Source of the DNA: Typha latifolia
Lineage: Eukaryota; Streptophyta; Magnoliopsida; Poales; Typhaceae
Assembly: GCA_019914945.1 (NCBI GenBank)
Contig: CM034109.1
Coordinates: 3,844,001-3,908,000 of the forward strand
Direction: 5' to 3'
DNA: 64,000 bases
The translations under genes and the position numbers were made by a program. Positions 23,002 to 33,600 of the stretch are shown piece after piece (the first letter of the stretch is position 1; each line of letters opens with the position of its first letter). The notes beneath the pieces were generated by a model. That model saw only the letters and a list, made by a program, of their open reading frames with translations, made no database searches and was not told where the DNA came from.

Positions 23002-23100
23002 ATGCTAGATCCGGAGGAGAACGACCCTTTAAAAGGGTTTGTAGTGAGAAATTTGATGCTAGATCCGGAGGATGAACGACCCTTTAAAAGGGTTTGTAGG
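23002..23100. repeat. Two-copy direct repeat in leader of the third ORF
   Basis: GATGCTAGATCCGGAGGA..AACGACCCTTTAAAAGGGTTTGTAG (long form interrupted) occurs twice, at about 23002-23046 and 23054-23100. Each holds the palindrome ACCCTTTTAAAGGGT or its variant. Confidence 0.8.
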
Positions 23101-23162
23101 GAGAAAATGAAGGGTTTCTAGTGTTTAGAAGATGGAAGATGAAAACCCTTGGGTTCGGACGC

Positions 23163-23250
23163 AATATATAAAGAATTCTCGATTGCGTTTGAACGCACCA
23201 ATCTGCGCGTTCGAACGCGCCAGTCACCGCGTTCGAACTCAAAAATTTGC
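23163..23250 (-). promoter_or_regulatory. Promoter-like block before the third ORF: palindromes plus TATA-like box
   Basis: On -, GCGTTCGAACGC occurs perfectly at 23250-23239 and 23218-23207, with degenerate copies between and after. TTTATATATT follows at 23172-23163, about 470 bases before the ATG at 22697. The same order (palindromes, then TATA) is found in the element's own LTR. Function is inferred. Confidence 0.5.
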
Positions 23251-23259
23251 GTTCGAACG

Positions 23260-24194
23260 CCCTTTTTTATTAAGTAAAAAATCTAAGAAAAAATAAAAAA
23301 AATCTTTTTGGAGATGCACCTCTAGAAATTCAAAATAGATTCAAGACATAAAATATGACAATCGAATGAAATAAGTCATACACAGATCAATCAAATCATC
23401 AAAAACATATTATAATCAATTCTAATGCATCACTCAAAATTAAATTAATCTTGATTGATCATAACAATATACATATGCAAGGTGAGCATAGATAACATGA
23501 AACATTCTTCTTAAATAAACTTTCCTATTTAAACAATGATACAACACAGTAGTCAAACCGACTTAGTATTTAAATTTGCACTTTTTGACTTATTCTCCAT
23601 AACCAAATAGGAAATTTTCCTGTATTATTTTTTTTATGCATAAACCATATAGGTGCAATGATGGCTTTCACACATGAGTAAGTAGCCCTTTTCTTGTAGT
23701 ACATATCAAACAATGTGCAAGAAGATATTCACAAACATCAAAAAATTTTATTTAATTTGGAAGCAATGTACTAAGTCAAACTGGACTCTAAACAAGATGG
23801 CTTTCACACAAACTCATCGTAGCCCTTTTCATTGATCTTTTATGAACACATTTGTGATGACTAAGCATGAGGTCAAACTGTGTAAATCAATGTCAATAGT
23901 GAGTTATTTAAAAAAAAAATCATCATGTCATGCTCACTCAAGAATATACACACATTATGAGTGCATTAAATTTAGTTTAATTATCATAGAAGTCGAGAGA
24001 GTGAACAAATCAGAAATGATACAATATACTGCAAGATGACAAAATTGACTATCATAACTCATAATCAAGAGAAAAATCATATTTATATGTCAAGAGTATA
24101 TTATTGAATCTAGGAGTGCATCAAATTTTTTTATAACAAAAACTTTTGACAAATGTGAAACTAAAACCAAAGAAAAGTTCAGAGTAAAGAAAAC
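23260..24194 (-). other. Copia spacer between pol and the third ORF
   Basis: The sequence is AT-rich and non-coding. It has three variants of a block with GATGGCTTTCACACA / GTAGCCCTTTTC (about 23660-23690 and 23800-23830). A + strand frame at 23842-24039 is not supported. Confidence 0.5.
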
Positions 24195-24760
24195 CTAAAA
24201 AGAAACGAAAAGAAATAATAAAAAAGCACAAATCCCTAAAGAAGTACAAAGATACTCAAATCTCTGTAAATCCAAAGGTTTTGTAAATAGATCACCCAAC
24301 TGTTTCTCTGTCTCAACATGTTCTAGTGCTATTGTTTTGTCTTCAACTAACTCGCGTATAAAATGATGTCGGATATCAATATGTTTTGTACGCAAGTGTT
24401 GAACATGATTTTTCGATATATTAATAGCACTCATGTTGTCACAATAAAGCACCATAGTATCTTGTTCAATGCCATAATCTTTGACCATCTGTTTCATCCA
24501 TAGTAACTGAGAACAACAACTTCCCGCCGCAATGTACTCGGCCTCCGTAGTAGATAAAGATATCGAATTTTGTTTTTTACTATGCTAAGCAACCAGATTG
24601 TTTCCAATATAAAAACATCCACCTGAGGTACTTTTCTATCATCACATGAACCTGCCCAATCAGAATCCGTGTATCCAGATATGATAGCTCCCGAGTTATA
24701 CGTAAACTAGATACCTAAGTCAACTGTGCCACCGACATATTTTATAATACGTTTCACCGC
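24195..24760 (-). pseudogene. Copia RNase H domain
   Basis: On -, from about 24690, the reading is SGYTDSDWAGSCDDRKSTSG, a stop, then STTEAEYIAAGSCCSQLLWM and VLYCDNMSAINISKNHVQH, RTKHIDIRHHFIREL and LGDLFTKPLD, ending at 24195. These are the conserved copia RNase H steps, with the DSDWAG, EAEY and DN acids present. Stops interrupt the first half. Confidence 0.9.
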
Positions 24761-26035
24761 AAACAAATGTGTCTCCTTAGGTTCGACTGAAACCTAGCAC
24801 ATACACCGACACTAAATGCAATGTTAGGTCTACTAGCAATTAAGTACAAAAGACTACCAATCATGCTCCTATATAGTGTATGATCAACACTTTTTCCTAA
24901 AATATCCTTACCTAATTTGGTAGTTGTACTCATAGGAGTTCTAGCATGTTTTGCATTTTCTAAACCGAATTTAGTCACAAGATCCTTAGCATACTTGGTT
25001 TGAGCGATAAATATCCCTCTTTCCAATTGAGTAATTTGAAGTCCCAAAAAGAACTTTAACTCACCTATTATGCTCATCTCAAAATGACTATGCATAAGAT
25101 CTACAAACTCCTTAGCTAATGATTGACTCGTTGCCCTGAAGACAATGTCATCCATATATATTTGTGCCACAACTAATGTTCGACTGTCTAATGAACAATG
25201 TCTTGTCCACTCCCCCTCGAGTGAAACCCGCATCCACTAAAAAAGTGGTCAACTTCTCATACCAAGCTCTTGGAGCTTGTTTTAGCCCGTAGAGGGTCTT
25301 TTTCAGTTTAAACATATGAGAAGGAAATTTTTAATTTTTGAACCATTTCGGTTGTTTCACATAAACATCTTCGTTCAGAGTACCATTGAAGAAAGCACTT
25401 TTAACATCTATTTGAAAAAATTTAAATTTTAAGTGACAAGCAATAGCAAGCAATATACGAATAGATTCTAATCTAGCAACAGGAGCAAATGTCTCATCAA
25501 AATCTATACCCTCAACCTGAGTATATCCCTGTGCTATAAGTCTAGCTTTATTTCGAACTATATTGCCATGTTCATCATTTTTATTCTTGTAAATCCATTT
25601 TGTTCCAATGACGTTCACATTTTTAGGTCTAGGAACTAAATACCAAACATCATTCCTAGAAAATTGCTCTAATTTCTCATGCATAGCATTAACCCAAGAA
25701 TCGTCTGACAATACTTCCTTCACATTTTTAGGTTCAAAAGAAGATGTATAACAAGTAAATGATACCTCACTTTGGATTTGTCGTCTTGTCTTAATTGGTT
25801 CATTCACGTCTTCGATCACTTGTGACAATGGATGATTTGATTTCACTCTGGCAGATGGTTCCGGTACGTTGCAGTCATCTTTGTTCATTTCAACTTTATC
25901 CTCGTCCTGATTTTCAATTTCCAGATCAAGCTCCTTTCCTATTTCTTCATCATATGTATCTGCAGAAATAGATATAAGAGTAGCTTCAGTTAAATCAGTA
26001 GTGGATTCATCTATCATAACATTAGCAGATTCCAT
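24754..26035 (-). pseudogene. Copia reverse transcriptase (RVT_2), frameshifted
   Basis: The first part (26035-25331) reads VWYLVPRPKNVNVIGTKWIY, NKARLIAQGYTQVEGIDFDE, FAPVARLESIRILLAIA and IDVKSAFFNGTLNEDVYV, then a stop. Out-of-frame GLKQAPRAWYEKL follows. The second part (25233-24754) holds the catalytic YMDD (about 25158-25147), then FFLGLQITQ, PMSTTTKLGKD and LYRSMIGSLLYLIASRPNI. An in-frame stop and a frameshift around 25330-25230 separate the halves. The acidic, Glu/Asp-rich text at the head of the first part is the usual linker between integrase and RT. Confidence 0.92.
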
Positions 26036-26099
26036 AACAGTAGAAGTGTCAAAATTAAATACTCTGTAGGCTCTACTATTATTCGAATACTCTAGTGTG

Positions 26100-26820
26100 A
26101 AATTTAGTCAAATATTCTCGATCACGCAAGATATAACATTTACTACCAAAAACTCAAAAATATTTAACACTAAGTTTCTTACCTTTCTAGATTTCATAAG
26201 CAGTCATTTTTGTACCTGGTCTTAGATAAACACGATTTATCACATGTACCGCTCTATTGACCGCCTCCGCCCAAAACCTTTGAGTAACATGTTTAGCGTG
26301 AAACATAACCCTAGCCATTTTCTACACAACTCGGTTCTTTCTTTCAACAATCCCGTTCTGTTGTGGAGTTATAGGAGCTGAAAACTCATGTTGAATACCA
26401 AGAGAATCACAAAATATAGAAAAATTTTCATTTTAAAATTCTCTACCATGATCACAACGAATCCTAACTAGGGTTGTAAATTTTTCATTCTACAATTTTA
26501 AGCATAGTGATTTAAAAACTTCAAAGGTTTCAGACTTCTCACGTAGAAAGTCAACCCAGGTATATCTGGAGTAATCATCGACCATTAAGAATATATAGCG
26601 TTTACCTCCAAGACTTTCCATTTTTATTGGACCCATCAAATCCATATGAACTAATTGAAGCACACGGTCGGTGGTAGCTGCATTTACCTTCTTGTGTGAG
26701 ATCCGAATTTGTTTTCCAATTTAACACGAACCGCACACTCTTTTTGACATTTCTTTCATCTTTAGGTATTCCTCTTACCACTTCTTGTTTGAATAGAGTA
26801 AATAATTCCTTGTGATTCAC
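26100..26820 (-). pseudogene. Copia integrase and GAG_pre-integrase, broken
   Basis: From 26820: HVNHKELFTLFKQEVVRGIP (pre-integrase block, HHCC region incomplete after a frameshift), then ESLGGKRYIFLMVDDYSRYT, TLVRIRCDHGREF (second Asp), NGIVERKNR (Glu) and ARVMFHAKHVTQRFWAEAVN. All three DDE acids can be read, although stops lie between them (for example before NENFSIFCDSLGIQ). Confidence 0.88.
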
Positions 26821-26838
26821 ATGTCCAAGACGTTAATG

Positions 26839-27837
26839 CTAAAGATCTGCAAAGTCGAAAGAGGCACTGTTACATTTCAATTTATGTGACGTTCCAACAA
26901 TATAGCAATTATCAGATATTCTAGATCCATAACATATAACATTACCACCATGATCTAGAATAGTACAATCATTTTTGGAGAATTTTACCTCATAATCTTC
27001 ATCACAAAATTGATTGATACTCAGAAGATTTGCTTTCAAGCCCTTAACATAAAGAACATTTTCAAGAATAGGAACCCCCGGAGAACTTATCTTTCCTTTA
27101 CCTATTACCTTGGATGAATTACCATCTCCGAATGTCACAACTCCCCTTTCATATTTTTCAAGATTAGAAAATAATGACTTGTCACCCGACATATGTCTTG
27201 AATAGCCATTGTCTAAATACCACAAATCAGAATTTAAAGCTTTCAAGGCTGTATTCACAACATAATATTTCAAATCACTTTTCTTGACCCATATGGCTTT
27301 TGTTTTCATCCCATAAATGAAAGCAGTTATAGGTTTTTGCAAAAATTTGCAATGAGGTCGAATATACCCTAGAATGCCGCAATGATAGCATGTCGGAACA
27401 AACCCTTTTCTACTCACCTTTTGTCGAGAAGTGTAACTAAAGTTTACCTTTGATGCCGTTGACGATTCACCAGTTTGTAGATTTGCCTTCAGTTTAGAAG
27501 CATTCATCCAGGATTGCTTTGTAAATGCGGTTGATGACTTCAAATATTCTTCCTTTTGTATCCTTGTAGAAACGAAGACAGTTTTATTATTATTTGAATT
27601 TTTAGTGTATCCAACACCATACCTGTCTTTTCCATAGATCTGAGCCTTTAGAATCTCGTCAAGTTTGGTATTCCTTTTTAGAAATGTCACTTCCTTACTC
27701 AGTCGCTCTAGTTCAATTTCATCCGCCTTCATTTTATTTTTTGCATTGTCAAGTAGTTCAGAAAGGTCTTTGACACGTTCAAGTTCCAATTTGTACTTCT
27801 CCTCAAATTGAATTTTTTCTAGTTTGATTACCTTGAG
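26839..27837 (-). pseudogene. Copia gag-pol middle: coiled coil, second CCHC knuckle and protease
   Basis: This continues the gag frame after the TGA at 27840-27838. It has a charged coiled-coil stretch (LELERVKDLSELLDNAKNKM), a CCHC knuckle (CYHCGILGYIRPHC) and the protease core WYLDNGYSRHMSGD. The usual catalytic D-S-G is D-N-G and the conserved Cys after it is Tyr, so the protease may be impaired. ENVLYVKGLKANLLSINQFC follows as in intact copia elements. It ends at a stop (26839) before the pre-integrase domain. Confidence 0.9.
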
Positions 27838-29055
27838 TCATTGAAGTAGTCTAAGATTGCTTTTCTTGAGTTTAAACGACTCTAGGTACAGGTCATTATA
27901 TGCCTTTTGAATTTCAGATTCATCTTCCTCAGCTAGTAACATATCCTGATCATCTGTACTATCAGTATCAACAACAGAATCGATATTAAGTAGAGAAGAG
28001 GCAAAAACAACAAAGTTTTCTTCGTCTTTTCCAGAATCATCATCAGATTCATCTGAGTAATCCCAAGTAACTTTCATAGCTTTACCATTCTTTTTAAGGC
28101 GATTAGGGCATTCTTGTGCTATGTGTCCAAAACTAGAACATTCAAAACATCGAACTTTATTCTCAGAATTCTTAATTTTCTGTTTGACACTGTTGTTGCT
28201 CACACCTATATTTGAACTCGCAGTATTCTTCTTTTTCACAAAGGCTTTGCTTTTCTCAAATTCTTCAGCATTCAACTTGTTTGGCTTCTGAAAGAATTTA
28301 TTAAACTTTTTGACGAACATGGCCAACATCTCAACATCTAAATCACCTTCATCATCAGACTCCTCTATAATTTCTTCAACTATGGATAGAGCAATCCCTT
28401 TGGACGTCCTCGGTTTTGAAAGACTGGACTCAAATGTTTGTAGATTTCCTACCAATTGTTCAACTTTTATAGAATCGATGTCCTTACTTTCCTCAAGAGC
28501 TGTAACTTTTGCCTCAAACCTCTCTGGAAGAGACCTAAGAATTTTACGGACAATTCTGTTTTTAGAAATTTTCTCTCCTAGGTTGAAACTGGAGTTGACT
28601 ATATCACTCAGCTTTGCATAGAACTCATCAAATGTCTCATTCTCCTCCATACGTAGAGTTTCAAAACTAGTGGTCCACCTCTGAAGTTTAGAAAGTTTTA
28701 CAGCCATAGTTCCTTCGTGAGTAGTTTCTAAGATCGTCCAAGCTTCTTTTGCTATTTCACAAGTAGAAATTCTTTTAAATTCTTCCGAGGAAACACAACT
28801 AAAAATTGCATTTATTGCCTTGCTATTCCATCCAACTTTTTCATAGTCTGACCTATCCCATGACTCTATCGGTTTATCAGCAAGTTTATCATCCAACATG
28901 TATATTGGTGGACTCCAACCGTTCACAACGGCAAACCATACTCGTTCATCTATAGACTTCAAGTAAGCTCTCATCCTAGCTTTCCAATATCCATAATTTG
29001 ATCCATCTAGGATAGGAGGTCTAATAGATGATGGTCCATCTCTATGAAAATCCAT
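27838..29055 (-). CDS. Copia Gag (405 aa to a single in-frame TGA)
   Basis: The start is the ATG at 29055 (MDFHRDGPSSIRPPILDGSN), 36 bases past the primer site; the 23 codons upstream run back into the LTR and are not used. An N-terminal DUF4219-like segment (NYGYWKARMRAYL) comes first. The UBN2/Retrotran_gag_2 domain covers about residues 60-215 (AKEAWTILETTHEG, VKLSKLQRWTTSFETLRM, ETFDEFYAKLSDIVN, RKILRSLPERF). A CCHC knuckle (C303, C306, H311, C316; CFECSSFGHIAQEC) lies in a Lys-rich region, and an acidic tail has DESDDDSG-type repeats. The frame stays open downstream of the TGA, so Gag and protease were originally one polyprotein. Gag forms the particle that packages the element's RNA. 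Confidence 0.9.
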   Translation of the reverse strand: MDFHRDGPSSIRPPILDGSNYGYWKARMRAYLKSIDERVWFAVVNGWSPPIYMLDDKLADKPIESWDRSDYEKVGWNSKAINAIFSCVSSEEFKRISTCEIAKEAWTILETTHEGTMAVKLSKLQRWTTSFETLRMEENETFDEFYAKLSDIVNSSFNLGEKISKNRIVRKILRSLPERFEAKVTALEESKDIDSIKVEQLVGNLQTFESSLSKPRTSKGIALSIVEEIIEESDDEGDLDVEMLAMFVKKFNKFFQKPNKLNAEEFEKSKAFVKKKNTASSNIGVSNNSVKQKIKNSENKVRCFECSSFGHIAQECPNRLKKNGKAMKVTWDYSDESDDDSGKDEENFVVFASSLLNIDSVVDTDSTDDQDMLLAEEDESEIQKAYNDLYLESFKLKKSNLRLLQ

Positions 29056-29090
29056 GCCTATCTGATCTCTCTCAAAGAGTGAGAGAACCC

Positions 29091-29102
29091 GCTCTAATAC
29101 TA
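29091..29102 (-). promoter_or_regulatory. Copia primer-binding site, two mismatches
   Basis: The minus strand reads TAGTATTAGAGC, 10 of 12 matches to the tRNA-Met site TGGTATCAGAGC. It lies two bases after the LTR terminal CA. Confidence 0.85.
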
Positions 29103-29567
29103 ATTGAAAAACCCCTAGACACAAGTATGTATCTAAATACTAGGCAATGATATCACTCGTTCGCTTAAGTAAAAGTCCGTAGAAATATTAAGAACGAAAA
29201 CGGAGATGAACGCCAAGATTTTAACGTGGAAAAACCCAAACGGGAAAAAAACCATGGATCCAAACTCGGATCAAAACCAATCACTAGAATAGTAGCAGTA
29301 ACAAGACTGACTCACAAAACAACCCGTCGATCCAAACAACTTTGTTCCTCTTAGTCTTGCTCGCTAGAACCCACGATTCACTGCTTCTCGTGATTGAAGT
29401 CCAACCTCAGTAACCCTCGAGATTGATCTTTCATCTAGATAACCCTTAAAATGAAAGATTAACTTTTAATGATGAGTGGAACCTTGTTAGTTGAAAAACC
29501 GACGTAGCCTCAAGAAGTCTCCTTCAATAATGCATCATCAACCACCCTAGAGTTAGGGCATCACAAT

Positions 29568-29577
29568 CCTTATATAT
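29568..29577 (-). promoter_or_regulatory. TATA box of copia 5' LTR
   Basis: The minus strand reads ATATATAAGG, directly downstream of the palindrome array (29652-29940). The same box occurs in the other LTR at 20821-20830. Confidence 0.65.
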
Positions 29578-29651
29578 GATCTCCAAGATAGAGCCAAATC
29601 CAAGTCTTATCCGTACTCACGAAAGTCCAAATTTTATCAAACTTCGTTGGT

Positions 29652-29940
29652 GCGTTCGAACGCAGCCCGGGTGCGTTCGAACGGCATGACTTGATCTCAG
29701 GTGCGTTCGACGGGCTCGAGTGCATTCGAACGCAACAGCTTGAATTCTTCAGGTTGCGTTCGAACGCGTTTGTGAATGCAGCTCTCGGTCTGTATGAATG
29801 CAGTACCCGCATTCGAACGCGTTTGTGAACGCAGCTCTCGGTCTATGTGAACGTAAGTACCCGTGTTCGAATGTGTTTGTGAACGCAGATCTCGGTCTGT
29901 GTGAACGCAAGTACCCGCATTCGAACGCGTTTGTGAACGC
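29652..29940. repeat. GCGTTCGAACGC palindrome array in copia 5' LTR
   Basis: There are perfect copies at 29652-29663 and 29756-29767. Several variants follow in three 54-bp units (ATTCGAACGC, GTTCGAATGT and others). Confidence 0.9.
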
Positions 29941-30081
29941 GGTGTGAACTCAACAACATTTCTCTAATAATTTTGCAATTCTTCAAACCAGGGATATTCT
30001 AGACTCGTATAAAACTCATATACATGTAAAAATACACTTAGAATATTTTGTACACAATTGTCAATAATTAAAAATCTAACA

Positions 30082-30086
30082 TTGTG
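30082..30086. repeat. Right target-site duplication TTGTG of copia element
   Basis: It is identical to 20357-20361, confirming that the two LTRs belong to one insertion. Confidence 0.9.
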
Positions 30087-30090
30087 ATTA

Positions 30091-30905
30091 TGATACACTT
30101 AGTTATTATCTTTTCTTATTGCATTAGGAGTTTATTTTTATTAAAATAAAATTCCTATAGGTCGCGTTCGAATGCAGGAGGGGTCGCGTTCGAACGCCCT
30201 TGCAAACGCCTGCATTAGGTTCGCAAATACAGAGAACGCATATTATGCGTTCGAACGCAGTCAAGCGAGTTCGAATGCCCACATTCGAACGCCTGCATCA
30301 CATTCGCACATACAAAGAACGTCTTTTGGTGCGTTTGAATGCGATCGACGGGAATCCTCTAGAATTAGGGTTTTATATTATTTTAGAACTTGTTGTCTAG
30401 CCTCTATAAATATGTGGATGGCAGCCAACTTCATTATAAAATTGGATTATTAATTTTTTGCCTCCTATCTTCTCTCTAGACTTCTCCCTCTTCACCATCC
30501 TTCCACTTCTACCGTTGGCAAGGTTTCTCCTAACTTCTAATCTCCCTCGACTGTCGAGCCACCCCACTTTTTTGGGATCTCGACCACTTCGTTCCCTTCG
30601 TCTACTTCCCTTAATCACATCCACCATCCACTTTCACCTCAATATCCATCCATAACCCTAACATCCACTCCACCCGTCACCACCACCATCACCCATGTTA
30701 TTCTGTATTTTCGTCCCTACTACAGTTCGAATCTGCGAAGGACATAAATACAAAAGTTGTAGATCAGAAAGTTATGGATCTAACACAATTAGTTTCGTAA
30801 TTTTATGACTACCAAAAAATATCTGACGAATATTTTACCACCGTTGCACGGAGTGAATTTTGAAGGAATCATAACGTAGCCTATCTTTGGTTCCAGATCT
30901 TATCA
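30091..30905 (+). repeat. Family D 5' LTR (815 bp)
   Basis: It holds perfect GCGTTCGAACGC at 30186-30197 and 30247-30258 and several variants. TATAAATA follows at 30405-30412 and a pyrimidine-rich leader at 30460-30640. The + and - frames in the leader are not genes. Confidence 0.82.
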
Positions 30906-30907
30906 AG

Positions 30908-30919
30908 TGGTATCAGAGC
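30908..30919 (+). promoter_or_regulatory. Primer-binding site of family D element
   Basis: TGGTATCAGAGC lies two bases after the LTR end. Nearby TTGGTATCAGAAC and TTAGTATCAGC variants (30945-30985) look like local duplications. Confidence 0.85.
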
Positions 30920-30948
30920 CTATGAATTTAGTATGAGAGTTTAACAAA

Positions 30949-33600
30949 TTGGTATCAGAACTTAATAAGTTAGTATCAGCAAACCTCAGATCTCCATTAA
31001 TGGTTGAAACAAGGAAGATGACATCAACAAGGAGACCTATGGAGAGCATACCGACAAGAGAGGACTCAATCCACGATAACCCTAACTGTGAGGCCGATTT
31101 CTTTGGAACGACTACGGCTGGACAGAGTCAACCAACATCCATGAGCGCGAATATGGATGAACTCAGGGGCATGTTCCATACATTGATGCATAGAGTTGAC
31201 TCAATTTAAAAAGATCACAATGATTTCAAGGAATATGTCATTTACCGATTTGATTTGTTATCTCCTCGATGGCAATCGAAGTTTTAAGAAGACCAGCTGT
31301 GGGACCTCATCGAACTGATACCCCACAGGTTCAAGTGCGTCATGTGAGTGTCAATGATTCTCTTTTACCTATGCCCACACATCATTCCCCACCTCCGTTG
31401 CGAAACCCAAGACAGGATGTGGTGGAACCCGAGAGGCGTGCAGCATCGGTGCACTTCGTCGATTAGGAGGATTGGCACTATAAGGATGAGGTTGATTCCT
31501 ATGGAGATGGTGATAGACGTGCTCGAGGATTTATAGAAGGTGATCAACATGCATAAAGGTTTAGACCTGAACTAAGGATCTTTCGCGAATCCGACACTGC
31601 TATTTGGGGGAGAACCGCATGCTTGGACTTTTCAAAATTCTAAGGCGGTAATCTAACGGATTTGGTGTTTCAAGTACTAGACCACAACCACCTTTGAGAC
31701 CTTCTTCCGATGTTAGAGGAGGCACAAGACTCCCCGTTCGAACTCTGACACCTGCATAGGTGGAGGAGTGAAGAGCGAAGTGCCTTTGCTTTTGATGTGA
31801 TAAGCATTTCTCCCCCAGTCATCGGTGTTCTAAACCGATCGAGAGTGTGATGCTTATCGATGGTCTTGAGGAGGATGATGAGGTTGTTGATGATGGAGAG
31901 TGTTTGGAGGAGGTCCATGAGGAGACCATTGAGGAGGGCATGGAGTAAGATATCCAAGCTAAAATATTGATGCATGCATATTCAGATACTTTTACACCGA
32001 GGACGTTATGCGTAGACGGACTCATTAGAAAGCATTATGTGCACATCCTCATCGATTCGGAGAGTACACACAACTTTCTAGATAAGAGGTTAGTGACGAG
32101 ATTGGGTTTGGATGCCGAACCGACAACGGGATTTGATGTTGCTATTGGAGACGACACGAAACTTAAGGTGGAGAGCTAGTGTCGCCGGGTCGGTATATGA
32201 GTGTAAGGACACGACATCATTGTGGACTTCTATCATTGGCACTGCGAGGAGTAGACATTGTCCTTGGTACTCAGTGGTTGCAGATTTTGGGACACGTTAC
32301 ATTTGATTTCTGGAGCATGTGGATGAAATATAAATAAGAAAACAAAGATGTGTGGTTGATGGTATTCGGTCTTCGCCGATTTCTATGATGCAGCCTATGG
32401 TGGGGCTGCCCAGTGCGTATGATTTGGGCTATCTTCTTCAATTAGGACTAGCAGGAGATGAGCCTCAAATGAGTTCAGGTACTACCATTGCATAGAGATT
32501 GTATCCGAGGGTGCACTGGCGAACGTGAGGCCATATCAGTATCCACATGTGCAAAAAGAAGTTATCTTAAAGATGGTAGCTGAGATATTGGAGCAAGGTC
32601 TCATTCAACCAAGGCATAGCTCATACTCATCCCCCGTGCTATTGATGTGAAAAAAGGACGGGACATGAAATTTTTGTGTCGATTATCAGGCACTAAATGC
32701 TATTACCGTCAAGGATCGGTATCCTATTCTTGTAATAGAGGAGCTACTAGATGAACTTGTAGGGGCAACTATATTCAGCAAGCTTGACTTGAGGGCCGAG
32801 TATCATCGAATAAGAGTTCACCTGGCAGATGTGCACAAAACTACATTTGAACTCCGAACGGGCATTACGAGTTCCGGGTGATGCATTTGGTCTCACCAAT
32901 GCTCCAGCTACCTTTCAAGGCCTCATGAATGATATATTTTGGCTTGCGAAGGTATGTCTTGGTATTTTTTGATGACATTTTGGTGTATAGCAGGACTGAA
33001 TTGGAGCATTGGAGGTATTTAGAAGATGTGTTGAATTTGTTAAAATAAAATCAATTGAAGATCAAGAAGCCCAAGTGTCTATGGGGAGTACCACAAGTGG
33101 AGTATTTAGGCCACATCATTTCAACGGATGGATTATGGCAGAAATTGTTGGAGCACTTCCACCAAACTCTAGAGGCTGGTCATGAGGGTATCTTGAGGAC
33201 TTATAGGAGAATATCTCAGAGTTGCACGTGGCCAGGATTGAGGCGGGATGTGAGAAGTTTTGTTCGTGCTTGCGAAGTCTATCAAAGGGCTAAGGCAACC
33301 ACATTGAAACCGGCCGGATTACTACAGCCTTTGCCTATACCGGACCGTGTTTGGGAAGACATTTCTATGGATTTCATAGAGTGTCTTCCGTTGGTACGTA
33401 GTTATTCCATTATCTTTGTGGTGGTTGACAGATTGAGCAAATATGCGCACATTTCAGCATTGTCACATTCGTTTTTTCAGCCAAGTCGGTGGCTAAAATT
33501 TTTGTTAGAGATGTTGCTCGGTTACATGGCATGCCACGCACGATTGTCTTAGATTGTGATCGTATATTTATGGCGGCTTGTGGAAAGAATTCAAAATAGA
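30949..33600 (+). pseudogene. Gypsy gag-pol relic with in-frame RT-integrase deletion
   Basis: The gag start (MVETRKMTSTRRPMESIP, about 31000; 30949-31209) and short Pro-rich gag pieces come first. The protease at 31967-32179 has HILIDSESTHNFLDKRLV, where the usual DSG is DSE. RT pieces follow from 32510: [48 protein letters not shown] and [11 protein letters not shown], then LVFFDDILVYS. At 33055-33552 one open frame runs from RT (PQVEYLGHIIST) straight into the integrase zinc region and core (KLLEHFHQTLEAGHEGILR, PAGLLQPLPIP, WEDISMDFIECLP, VVVDRLSKYAHI). The end of RT, all of RNase H and the start of integrase are deleted there. The zinc motif has CEVY instead of C..C. Confidence 0.85.

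Larger units (their letters stand above)
20362..30081 (-). mobile_element. Complete 9.7-kb Ty1/copia retrotransposon, Sirevirus-like
   Basis: On - the order is 5' LTR (30081-29105), primer site, gag, protease, integrase, reverse transcriptase, RNase H, a long spacer with a third ORF, polypurine tract and 3' LTR (21305-20362). Integrase before reverse transcriptase is diagnostic of Ty1/copia. The size, the extra ORF after pol and CpG-rich palindromic repeats in the LTR fit the Sirevirus (SIRE1/Maximus) lineage. The target duplication TTGTG is perfect. Frameshifts and stops in pol make it non-autonomous now. It inserted into a family D LTR. Confidence 0.92.
29105..30081 (-). repeat. Copia 5' LTR (977 bp)
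   Basis: On - it starts TGTTAGATTTTT at 30081 and ends TTTTTCA at 29105. It is collinear with 20362-21305. It has an extra GCGTTCGA...GGGCTCGAG block near 29690-29725. Confidence 0.92.
30091..33600 (+). mobile_element. Family D Ty3/gypsy element (5' LTR plus damaged gag-pol, 3' end lost)
   Basis: The 5' LTR is 30091-30905 (TGATACAC...GATCTTATCA), the primer site 30908-30919, and gag-pol relics run to about 33600. Homologous LTR text occurs at 62509-63417 and 44080-44502. No matching 3' LTR follows; a minus-strand LTR piece begins near 33598. Confidence 0.8.

Noticed and set aside
24195..29055. Intact autonomous copia element
   Set aside because: A TGA at 27838, further stops, frameshifts near 25230-25330 and 26700, and an altered protease motif rule out autonomy at present.
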